Positions 10,971 through 22,385 of a DNA stretch of 64,000 bases are shown one piece after another. The stretch lies in contig NC_079881.1 of the NCBI RefSeq assembly GCF_029227915.1, positions 5,146,001 to 5,210,000 on the forward strand, given 5' to 3'. Each line of letters begins with the position of its first letter. The first letter of the stretch is position 1. This DNA is from Hydractinia symbiolongicarpus (lineage: Eukaryota; Cnidaria; Hydrozoa; Anthoathecata; Hydractiniidae). The translations under genes and the position numbers were made by a program. The notes below the pieces were generated by a model. It ran no database searches and was not told the origin of the DNA. It worked only from the letters and a program-made list of their open reading frames with translations.

Positions 10971-13900
10971 CAACAAATATTCCTACTTAAAATCTAAAAA
11001 AATACACCAGGTTATAATATTTTGGTTTTGTTTTTTGAAGTCGGTTTTCCGCCCACTTCTATTTTATTGCATAAAGAAAAAAATGTGATCAAATTTACTG
11101 TTCTTTTATCTTTCTTGTTGCTATGAAGCAATGGTGATGAGTAGTAATAAAAACATCGATAAAAATATGCTTTCACAATGGGTGGCCTGTAAATCCCGCC
11201 CTGCGACATTTCCGAAAAAATTTAAGGTTTTAAAACAATTTTACGTCCGGCTTTAAAAAAAAAAAGAAAAAGGATAGCGAAAATAAGTTTTCTTTGTTGA
11301 CTCTTGACATTTGAAGGCAAAAAGCCCTGGAAGGAAAGAAGGTTGTGTTATAGTATTCATCTGTTGAAAGTTCAAAATATTTGCAAAATAATTTGTAGGG
11401 GAAAATTTACAGTTGTATTTCCGTAAGAAGGTAGAATTCGTCTGTCCACAAGAAAAACGTTATGCAAACACGAATTGCGATATTTTAAGGACGAGCGAAC
11501 CGGTGAATTTATCCGCACGGTATTGACTAGTCCCTATAAAAAACTGTCCTATAACTAGTCTATTCAGATTAATTTCATTACTTTATGAAAAGGGGTTAAT
11601 TTCATAACGAATATTATTACTAACTAGTTGATAGCCCGTGCACATATCCACGGGTTAACCAGTCTTCAGATTTTCCCCCGTCGTACTTCTTACCCATATC
11701 GACATTTTGTGCATTTTTGATCGCCTGTTAGCATGAAGTAATTCAATTACACTGCGGTGGTCCATTTTTATGACGGTTCAAAGTTGCAACACAACCATTT
11801 TAAACGTGTGTTATGTAATATAGTTATCGCACAATGCCGAGAAAAATATCGGAAGATTTTTATGTTGTTATTCAAGAACTTTTAGGCAAGCGAAATATAC
11901 GAGACTAAAGAAAGCGAGCATAAATCAATGTATTTTGTATACTCGGTAGAATAAGGCATAATTTCAGTCATGGTACATAAAGTTGTTTGTTCAAGCAATC
12001 AACAGTGGGTAAAGTTATTTCAAGATAGTATACGTGACAACAGGGCATTGTCTTGTTGATGAAGTTGATACCGGCGAAAAGGTTTGCTGCCCACTCCGTA
12101 ATAACGGCTCAGGGGGCACAAGACCCTGGGGACGAGGATGTATACGTGACCAAGCAAGTTAATGCGTAATAACTTTGAATAATCAAATTAAACACAAGTC
12201 TTCTTCAATGTGCTATAAATCTTAACGTGGTCACAGCGGAAATAAAAGTAATTGTGGAGATTTATGTTTGTTAAAAATTATGTTTTGATTTGAGGAGAAG
12301 AATTCAAAATGAATTTCCCGACAAGTTATCATTTATTAAGAAAAACATAACTTTTATATAACATAATATAAGCTTTTCACGCTATTTCAGCAAATCAGAT
12401 AGAAAATAAAGGCAAAAAAAGAACTCAAAAAAAGCAGGATAAAAAAAATAAAAATAAAAATTAACTCAACACAAAATAAAAATAGAGCATATTTTTGCGT
12501 AGATTAGTCAAAACTCAACCATACAATCAAACAACATTGTTATAAAGATTATACGAAGTCAAAAAGTTGGACATTTCGTTTATTTTTATAACAGTTTTTC
12601 AATTAGCCATTGTACTCACCGCTATTCGTCAAAATACCAGTTTGGGTAGGTTCCCTATTACTTACAATACACTTATATCCAGTGTTCATCCAATCGAACC
12701 TAATTTTTCACTGGTTAAGAAAATTCGGCGTGTTTTTCCAAATATAATTTTAACTATAGGCACGTGCTCAAAATAAGACACGTGTCATTAAGACATAAAA
12801 ATATTGTCAAATCAATCAAATCGCGGCAAACAACAATAAAACTTTTTTATATACATATTGTTCTCCACAATGGTTACCAAGGAGATTTTATGACAGATTT
12901 CGACACTGTCAAATCTATCGTCTTCTTTGCAGTTGTCAAGGATTGCATTATTATGGAATTTAAAGTTATGTGTAAAAATTACGCTAAAATCCATCACCCA
13001 TTGCTACTTGCAGCTACTAGGCTTAAAAAACAAAAAGGCGTTGAGATAAGAAGTATAATAGACTAGTCGTTAGAAAATCATTTTGCCCGTGCTATATAAA
13101 ATGGTATTCAAGGTATTATCAGTTATACATGAATCAGATCGCATTTAGTACATCCTTATCATCAAGTAGCGATTCAGCTAACATTTTGTACTATAGTTAT
13201 TTCAAGATAGTATGCGTGATCGCGTGAGTTAATGCATGATAAACGTCCTTACTTTGAATAATCGAGTTAAACACAAGTCTCCTTCAATGTGCTTTAAATT
13301 TCTATAGGCTCGCAGAAGAAATAAACATGATTCTTTAATGACTATATGCAAAAGTAATTGTGAATATCTATGTTTTTAGGAGCTTGTGCGGAAACTCGCG
13401 TTTCGCCCATCTGTTATATATCGCGTTTTGTGTTTCCATAGCACAGGGAAAGACAACGGGTATTGTTACCATGGAGCAGTGTAACAATTCTTGTTACTTT
13501 GAAGATACATTATTTTGAAGATTTGGCGAAAATTGAGACCATTAAGAAATAAGTCGACGAATATTTGGTTCATCTTTAAGTTTTTGTTTTTGGAAAATGC
13601 TAAAGAAACTTATAGTCAAGTAGCTTGTAAAAGAGATGCAACAGATGTTAAAACAGCAACAACACTCTCGTCATGTTAAAGTGAAAGATTTTGTCAGGTT
13701 AATGTGGCAAAGTTTAAGTAGATGAAAAAATTTTAGTCAATAAAAAAATGTTAGTTAATTTTTTTTTTGGTATTAATCAAATAAAAGGAGCGATTGTTTT
13801 TAAACTTCATTTATGGGTTTTAAATTAACTAGTGACATTTTTAACGTTACACTTTGATAAGGATCATTTGATTGACGCGAATTTTAAAAATTCGCGTAAT

Positions 13901-14663
13901 TTTGTGTCTCATTAATTTCCTAGATGAAGTATTCTTGACGATGCTATAGGATCGATATTTATGTAATTCTTACTGAAGTTAAAATTTATTTTAATATTGA
14001 AGGTAATGTAACCAGGAAATCTCAGCTGGGTCATCCTTTGAAATTATACAGCGTTAATAAAAAATTATAAGAAAAATATGATCAAAAAGATCTTTATAAT
14101 CCTTACCTTATTCCGTGTTCAAACTTGGAAATTTGAAAGATTGTTTTTTTACTGTTTTAATAGTTTCTATCCATCTGTTTCAAAGTAACACTTCTGTGGA
14201 ACGGTAACACAGAAGAAAACCAATCAGTGTCAAATATAGCAGAAACATCTGTCCGCATGTAAATTTCTGTAAAATTTTGCAATGTGAACCTCATATTTGT
14301 ATCTGAATAAATATCTATTTTCGTTTTTGTAGAATTTGTCCAATATGTTTCTTTACACTTGACACGTTTGAATACTCTTGGTTTTTTTTTTTTTTTAGTA
14401 TGCATATTCCACAACACTTTAGTTATAAATGGAATGCACCTTTTCCGAATTAGTTTTCTTTGATGTACCGCTGCTATTTCCCAATTTTGTCAAACAACCT
14501 TGACTGTAACATTATTACCACTAAAACAGCATCTTCACATGTCGGATTAAGTTGAAAATTTATACGCACACCAAAATAATGATGCTAAATATGATCTTAA
14601 AGTAAAAACATCAAAATTCTAAAACTTTCAAATACATGCAATTCGGAAAACATGTATATATTG
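10971..14663. repeat. Large duplicated segment, copy 2
   Basis: Near-identical second copy of 1-3690. Similarity stops abruptly at 14663. Copy 1 continues there into the fucosidase intron, while copy 2 continues into unrelated sequence beginning GAGCGAACCAAC. The true left border lies at or left of 10971 and cannot be fixed because copy 1 is cut by the window start. Confidence 0.95.
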
Positions 14664-15829
14664 AGCGAACCAACAGAAATGGGCTGTTCATACGGAGGAA
14701 AAATAAAACGAATGCCAACACAAGACAAAGATCGAATACTTTGTGCCGCTTTTATACAGAACATAGCGTGCCCGAAACAAAAAAAAAGAATGTTATACCA
14801 CGAACGAGACATCACGTTTCAGCCAGATGGGGCAAAATTACCGAAGGATCAAACTTTATAATCCCGTGAAATTTGTTTTAGGACAAATTAAAGGAAATGA
14901 TTACCCGTTTTTGTTCCTTTACCCGGCCTCTTTTAAAAACTCATTCCAGATTCAGATACATAAAACATCCAATTTCTTTTGCTGTTCTACCAATCATATA
15001 TAAGGACATCAATAAGTTTGACAGCATAATAATTAATGTAAACAAAGAAGGAAAGTCCTGTAGCAAAATCACGGGGGGAGGTAGAGGTAGACAAGTTCAG
15101 ATAATGTAAAAAAAATGAAAGTTATGTATTATAGAATATTATTGTGATCGGTAAATGCGTATAAAAAAAAGGCCGACAATATATCGGTGTATTTTTATGA
15201 ACCGACGATATTAGACTTTTAATACAACGCATCATTCTTTTAACGCTTTTTCTTTAGATTTGTCCACCCAAAAAGTAATATTGCAGCGATCCAAACTTCG
15301 ACTTTTTACTGACGGTTTGTATATTATGTGGTTAATTTTATAATTCCGAGAGAAATAACCTTGCCAATAATTATTTCTACTTCGGAATTTTAGTTAAAAA
15401 TTAAAACATTTTTTATTTCCAGCAACTTATCGCCAACGCTTTTTTTTACTTCGGTGACCGAAGTATTAATCCAGTAATCCAGTAACAACTTTAGTAGTCC
15501 TACTAAAGGCACCCCCGCCCTATTTTGGTTTTTTTTGCCTCCGTAAAACCAGAGGGCAGAGATAGTAAATTCGTAATCCGTAAAAATTGCAATACATTAC
15601 CTAATAGAAGCATTAAACATGGCGCCTCAAGAGTCATGGTAATTTTTTTTATCTTTCAGCTACTGTTTTTTGTCAGCACTAGGTCTTAAACTAAGTGAGA
15701 ATTTATCTATACAAGATTATGTGGATTTCCTCACCATGCCTAGAATTTTCCATTTTCTATATATATATATGTATACACAAGCCAGTTTTGAACTGTTCAA
15801 AAATATTCTTGACCAAATGCTTCTTTCAC
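14664..15829. other. No confident gene
   Basis: Overlapping 70-77-codon ORFs at 14636-14869 follow the duplication edge, but I do not recognise them and no splice chain could be built. The rest is AT-rich. Around 15240-15640 are several short direct and inverted motifs such as CTTCGG and TCCAGTAA, without clear element ends. Confidence 0.4.
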
Positions 15830-16260
15830 TTCGGGAGATGACACTAAAAGGGAAACGGTTTCCCATGGAAATTCCCATGTCATATAAGGAAATGGTTTCC
15901 CATATAGGAAACTGTTTCCTAAACTAATTTTTTTGATTTTAATTTGGGTTTCCCTTTTGGTAAACCGTTAGCTACCCATTCTCAGAACCATTTTACGGAA
16001 TTGCGGAAAGAGGCTACGATAATTTTTTTTCCTTCGGTGAAAATTTGCTGGAAAATATTCCCTTTCTATTGGTTAAAAATTTGTAGTACGCTTCTTAACC
16101 AGCTCTTGCGCAGATTCCTTTTTATTTTGGTGGTTTTCCTAATGGAAAACCATTGCCATATTTCTGGCTTGTTTAGGGTAACAGTTTTCCAAATTGGAAA
16201 CCGTGAAGTTTCCCAAATGGGAAACCGTTTCCCAGATGGGTAGTGGTTTCCCTTTTTGAC
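15830..16260. repeat. Cluster of TTTCCC / GGGAAA palindromes
   Basis: Ten or more copies of TTTCCCA and TGGGAAA in alternating orientation, often paired as TTTCCCAnnTGGGAAACCG or GGAAACNGTTTCC. They are concentrated at 15848-15980 and 16135-16255. Each pair can form a short hairpin. No coding frame explains the motif. Confidence 0.75.
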
Positions 16261-16584
16261 TCAACTCCTGAACTGTCTTTGTTCTGCTAGAAAAACACAA
16301 TATTTTGTATAATAATATATAAATATATTGACACATTAATAGCATATAATTGCAACAACTGCCGTCCTGGCTAACTTCTATTTTACAGAAAAATTGTAAG
16401 CCAATGTCTTGCTCACTGATGGGATGAAAAAAATTTTCTGCAGTGGGGTATGACATCATTTTAATTTAGGCCACCCTTAAAAATATAATTATAAGGCAAA
16501 ACTCAAGTCGGGTAATTTGTAAAAAATAAACCAAACAATCCACAAACAATCTTCGACACGCAACAAAATCCACCATTTATCTTT

Positions 16585-16896
16585 TCAGCGGCCCTCCGAA
16601 TTACGGTTGTTACGTCCAAATGTTATTTCGATAGGGGACTGCGCTGTGCTACTCAGTGCTATATTTTCCTGCTTTGCATATATATGGCAATACAAGCAAA
16701 AACCATGGGAATGACTTTGATTGTCAAAAATGTTACTTGAAACGGAGGCTAAAAATTCAGCCAACGTACATTTAAAACAAATAACAAAATTTGGCTGCAA
16801 AATATAGTATTTTTGTAATTTTTCAGAAAATAATTTTATCGCATCGATTGACTCACTTTTGTAATTAAATATGACGCTAACCAAACATATTTTCAA
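16585..16896 (-). other. Open frame of unknown nature with CxxC / CxxCH pairs
   Basis: A 103-codon minus-strand open frame without an ATG start. It contains CFKC and, about 30 residues later, CLYCH, then a polar end. The Cys/His spacing would suit a zinc site, and the composition is more protein-like than its surroundings. No acceptor, donor or homologue was recognised, so it may be an exon of an unknown gene or chance. Confidence 0.25.
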
Positions 16897-16899
16897 CGG

Positions 16900-18169
16900 T
16901 GGCCTTACTTTTTTGAATGTTTACATTTGCTGTGGTAAGCTTTTCTAACAACTGGGTAGCAGGCAGAAAGATTTTGGAGCTTTTTGTTGATTGACTATTA
17001 TGTTAAGTGCAGAGACGTATAACTTCTGATTGACATATATATATTTAGCTTGTAAAGTTGTAATGATACCTTCGTGTGAAGAAATAGACTAAGAAGGACC
17101 ACACTTCACCAAGCACCCACATCTTTTTGCCTGTCATGCAATTGTTAAAGCCAAAAGGGCTACCGTGAAAAAACACAAACATTTAAGAAGGTCCATAGCT
17201 AGCTAGCTAGTTATCTTTGTTTTTTTTTGATATCCTTGTTTATCTATTCATTTGAAAATAGCAGCAATAATTTTATTTATGCACAGCAATTATATATATA
17301 CTCAATGAAAATCCCATGAGCAGAGTACAGACATTGTCTACATAATCTCCACCTCCATCAATACAAGTTTTCTTAGTTAATCGACTCTTTTACTGGCCCA
17401 TCCAGGTAGAATAATAATAAATATAATAATCCTTGGGGACTAATGTTTCTTTTACAAGGTTTCCAAATTGCTGAAAAATGCTGCATATTTGAGGGTTAGG
17501 AACTCACTCAAATCATTCCAAAATGCAAACAAACGAAATTCGTCAAAACTATAAAATATTTTTTTTTAATAATAAACTAATTGCTACATGTTGTGCAGGT
17601 GCATCCTTAGATATTTACATATAGTACAATCTACATGCTAGCTAGTTAGGAAATATTTCTTAAAAAAAAAACACTTTGTTGATTTGACATGAATAGCGAT
17701 AAGCATCATTTCATAAGATTTATAATATGACCTTCAGTTAGCTAATTGTTACACTGTTTTTTCATATATAGCAATCTTACCCTTACACACTAGTTTTGTT
17801 TTCATCTTGCCTATATTGTGGAGTACTAATAATCGATTGGTCATGTGACTTAGCCACACGTCAATTGTCACATGGCAGCAACTGTATTTCAAACCTTCCT
17901 GTTGGCGAAAATGTGCCTAAATTTTTTGCTGTCATATAAAACTTTTATATAGATACAGATAATGGAAGTTAATATCTCTTATAATATTATGAAATGATGT
18001 CTGTCTGTAACAGGCTAGGTGGATATGTTTATTTTACTTTACGGCTGCGGAAAAATATGTCTCAAATGTTAATTGACAAATTAAACGTAACAACATCAAT
18101 AACATTAATTTCAATAGCTTAATTTGAGCTAACAAAGCCATTTCAATGCATCATGCACTTGTTTATTTA
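16900..18169. other. Gene-poor AT-rich sequence
   Basis: No coding region recognised. Contains a short TAGC run (17198-17211) and AT-rich simple sequence. Confidence 0.4.
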
Positions 18170-19087
18170 GGGGTCGTCTACAAATTTCGTATGATATTTT
18201 ATACGAATATATACAAATTTAATTGCTTTTAATTCGTATAAAAATCGTATACAATTCGTATAATGTTAAATAGTTATACGATTTTTAAAAAATCTAATAC
18301 AAATTTTATACGATTTTCATACGAATTGTCATACGAATTATATTCTCTTTTATACGAATTTTCATACGAATTATACTCCTTTATTTATACGAATTTTCAT
18401 ACGAATTATATTTGGTTTTTAAACTTTTAAAATGCGATCTAAAAAAACAAACATTAAACAATGGCTCTTTGTGTCACATTGATAGAGTTGATAACATTTG
18501 CAATCATGCTATTGGGAGTAGTTAACACTATTTAACAATAGTTACGCGCAGTTATAATAAGCTTTTTTTTTCTTCAATAATCCCTTGTTTATTCCGCGCA
18601 AGTTAATGACTTACAAGACTCAAGATAATTAATAAAAACAAAAGACAAACAACTACCGCCTCCGAGAAAAAGGTGTAAAACTTGAGCGTACGCATAAGCT
18701 TGCATCTGGACTGTATTATATACGAATTTTTTTTAAAAAAAACCATACGCATCTAATTATAAAAACTCAAACGAATTTTATTTTAAAACTCATATACGAA
18801 TTTAATACAATGTCAAACGGTTTTCTTTTTTTTAAAACCATACGCATCTAATTAAAATCTCATACGAATTTTTTGTTAAACTCGTACGAATTTAACTCAT
18901 ACGAATTTAATTTAAAACTTTTACGAATTTAATTTAAAACTCATACGAATTTTTTTAAACTCATACGAATTTCATACGATTTTAGAAAAATTTCATACGA
19001 ATTTAATTACTGTATGGCAAAAGAAAATTCGTATAGCATATACGAATTTTTTTGATACAAATTGCTACGAATTTTGTAGATGACCCC
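18170..19087. mobile_element. Harbinger-type non-autonomous DNA transposon (MITE) with ATACGAATT array
   Basis: The 918-bp element has terminal inverted repeats GGGGTCGTCTACAAATTTCG (left) and, read inward from the right, GGGGTCATCTACAAAATTCG. The last bases are CTACAAAATTCGTAGCAATT-like. It is flanked on both sides by TTA (18167-18169 and 19088-19090). A 3-bp TTA/TAA target duplication is characteristic of PIF/Harbinger transposases. The interior has no ORF. It is filled with ATACGAATT motifs, in both orientations in the left third and mainly direct (about every 20-30 bp, CATACGAATTT) in the right half. It must be mobilised in trans. Superfamily assignment is from TIR/TSD only. Confidence 0.8.
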
Positions 19088-19166
19088 TTACCTTAACTAT
19101 TCATTTACATCCTACCCCCTTTTTCTTACCGTAATTACATACAATATATTGGCAGGTCTTTGGCGT

Positions 19167-19510
19167 GGCACGGTAGATTAGTGGTTATAGCTCTCATACT
19201 CTATACGGGAGACCGGGGTTCTATTCCTCATGACGGCGATTCAACATGGGCGAGTGAATGTTACCATAGCCTCGGGTTAATCCAAGCCATGTGAGGAAAA
19301 TTGGGGATGGCACATTTTGTGGGTAGTCGGATGTTGCCGGAAGTTGTCTAGTAGATCGCAGGCCTAATTGGGTCTGCGTAGCTCAAAAAGAGTATTAAAT
19401 ACTCTAGGACTTTCCATCTAAGCCATGGCCCCTCCTGGAAATAATAGACAGGGTATATCCCTCGATATTTGTGAGGCTAGCCATGCAAAATATGCACATC
19501 TATCTATCTA
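19167..19510 (+). mobile_element. tRNA-derived SINE, near full length
   Basis: The head resembles a tRNA with A box TAGATTAGTGGTTATAGC and B box GGTTCTATTCC (canonical GGTTCGATTCC in the sister copy). It is followed by a body with ATGGGCGAGTGAATGTTACC and GACAGGGTATATCCCTCGAT and a short ATCT-repeat tail. It is closely similar to the copy at 62324-62690. Target duplication is not obvious. Confidence 0.9.
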
Positions 19511-22385
19511 ATTTTGCAACTTGTGCAATCTGTGCTTTGTTGAAATTTACTAATGTATAACCAGGTTAATTTTGTTTGTCTTGGTTACCACTGGCAAAGA
19601 GACCAAGCAACTGTAGGTTACATGTCTATACTGCTCTAATTTTTAGTCAGGAATTTGTGAATGAGATTTCCAGGCTGGTCATTTGAACAGGTCAAACCAA
19701 GGGTCTACTAAATACACCTCTATTCAACACGTATATTTGAACAAAGCTCCATTTGCTACCAATTTATTCTATTTTGGAACTCTATCCTGGCAAACACCTC
19801 TTTGCATCTTACAGATTTTCTCTTACAAACTTTTGATCATCAATCACCCAATACTGCCTTGAATATGTTATAAGACCTGTTTTATTTAATCTATATCTGA
19901 TATTGTTATACACTATTATTATCTGGATTAAGACAGTTTTTGTTTGCTCAATTTTGCTCCCATATACTATGTTTAGTCATCCATTTTTTTCCTGTGAAAC
20001 CAGTGAATAAGAATTTTATTCTCTTCTCCCCTGGACTTTATGGATATTGCATGCTTCTGTTGAAACATGAATTTTGCTATGCTTTTGGTTGTACTGTAAT
20101 TTTAGCTTGTTAACAACATTTCTCCTGGAAATATTGCTTAACTACATCTTAACTTTCAGGAATTGAACTTTTATTGAATATAATAAAGAAATCTTTATTA
20201 TATTCAATAATAATAAATATATATATAAACAATTAACAACAAACAATTAACAACAATAACAATAAACAATTATTATATCCAATATTTTATTTGGATCATT
20301 GGATCATTTGACTTTGTGGATACATTTTATGCTGTTTTTCTCCCCAGTGGTTAAAGTGGTTAAAGTTAAAGTGGTTTTTTTTTTTAAATTAAATTTTTTT
20401 TTTAAATGATGTTATACACTTTCTATTTTATTACAGAAGTGAAATGTTATTCATTTAAAAATAAAATATCACCATTTCACGAAAAGAAAAACATAAAAAC
20501 TTTAGATATATACGCTTCATCATGCTTCATCATTATCATTAGCTTACCGTTTTCCATGCTAGCAATGGTTGGACATGTATGTTAACAACCCTCATTTAAT
20601 CTGATCTGTGTTAAATCTAAACTCAAATTCAAGTTCCTCTGCATTAAGTCTGTCTTTATTACCTTCTGCCTAATCTTTCTCTGTCTACCTCTTGAACTAT
20701 CAACTTACTTTTTATACTTTCTCACCTGATTATCACGCTCCATTTTTTCCAAGTGTCCCAACCACCATTTTGGTCTTCTTATCTGGATAACATCTTTAAT
20801 GCTACGGATACCTAGCCTGCTTCTTAGCTCATTTTATCTCTTTCTGTCTCTCTTGGACTGGTGCTATACATCCACCTAACCATTCATATATTATTAATTT
20901 CTCAGGGTTAATCCAGCGTTCTCAGTGGCCATTAAACGGTTATTTCCAAATTGAAATTTATCCCAAATGTTTCAATTTAATAGAGGAGCTAATTATATTC
21001 TCTACAACAATATCGATTTTTTGTCTGGTAAAAGGATTGACTTGACTGACTGAATGTAGAAAAATAAGTTTGATAATTCTTAACTAATCACGCTTAACAT
21101 ATACACCAACAGCCAGGTATGTCACACACACAAAAATTTTTAAAAATGCTATCAATAGTATACATCCAGAATGCCAGAGTTTTTTTAATTGAGCTTTTTA
21201 CATTACCTGTGTCAAACATTTCCTGGAAAAGCCTTGTTACAACTAAGATATTAACTATTTTTCTATTTTTAAAGGAAAAAACTCACTTGACGAGTAGTCT
21301 CAGAAAAACCCTTATAATTTATCAATACTGTTATATTTTTTTTTTATGTTTTTTTGTTTCTGAATGCTTGATGAAAGACTTTTTTGATGGTGTTATTTTC
21401 GTGAGATTGTAATTTTCCAAAAAGAAAATATAATGAAATAAACACACACCAATTTTTTTTCACCGTACGTTTTAAAATGGCTTCTTTTTCCGAACGCGTG
21501 GTCGCAGACTTCTCCTTTTCGCACCATTATATTCAGCATAAATTAAATTCAAAAATGTTCCTGGTTTTTTTTTTCTAATAACGTCGTTATGAAATTATTT
21601 GTAATTATATATAATCATTTAAAAAAAATGCATATTTTTTTCTTTCTGTCGTCAAATTCGCTAATCAGTAATTTATACAAAAAAATCCGGGAACCTTTTG
21701 TGCATAATTTATTCAGCTTTTCATTACTGAAAATTTCAATGAGCCAATAGGAAGCTTTCGGAAAAAGAGACCACAAACGTAAAGGCATGTATGCGAAAAT
21801 TTACTAACGAGATATTTGTTTTTAAAGATTTTCGTAGGTGTTTTGAAAAAAATGTGTGAACTGAGTATGCAGAAAGATGATAGAAGTGCGAACTTTTTCT
21901 TTATGCTGAATATGCGTGCACGCTTTCAGAATTATTAATAGACAAAAGTCAGGTTTACAAGAGACAGCTCATATGCATATTCCTTAACTTTGATTTTTTT
22001 TTAATTCGATAGTGAAAATAAACTATCTAAAAAATATTATTATGCATATTTTTATACGGGAGTTCCATATTATGCATAATGTTTACAAAACATATGCTCA
22101 ACTCATTTTGCACATATTTTTTCAAAGGTGTGAAGGATATAACACCTCTAAAAAGGCTTTTTCCAGAAAAAAGGGATGTTTCAAATATTTTCATAGAATA
22201 TAAAAATATGTCATTAGAAAGAGATTATTTTTTCTGTATGTTATGAATTTTTTGCAAAAAACCTAAAAAAAAATTGTTTCCTTTACAGTAACCTTAAAGA
22301 CATTTTTTAATATTCACTTGTAAACCCTGTGAGAGTGTAATTTCTTATCACTTGCCCTACCTGAATTTCTGTGATTTTACTTTAG
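19511..22385. other. Upstream of syntaxin-8; no confident gene
   Basis: AT-rich. A syntaxin-8 first exon (about six codons ending in a split Trp codon) should lie here or further left, but no convincing ATG exon with a matching donor was found. A 97-codon ORF at 21119-21412 is not recognised. Confidence 0.4.
20173..20208. repeat. Perfect 16-bp hairpin
   Basis: Arms ATTGAATATAATAAAG and CTTTATTATATTCAAT are separated by AAAT. AT-rich, so possibly incidental. Confidence 0.85.

Noticed and set aside
19167-19240. Functional tRNA gene
   Set aside because: The tRNA-like head is mutated, lacks a good acceptor stem and is fused to a SINE body and ATCT tail.
21480-21520. ATGGCTTCTTTTTCC... as STX8 first exon
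   Set aside because: The possible donor after GCGTG gives phase 0, but the next exon needs two leftover bases, and the peptide lacks the expected DPW.
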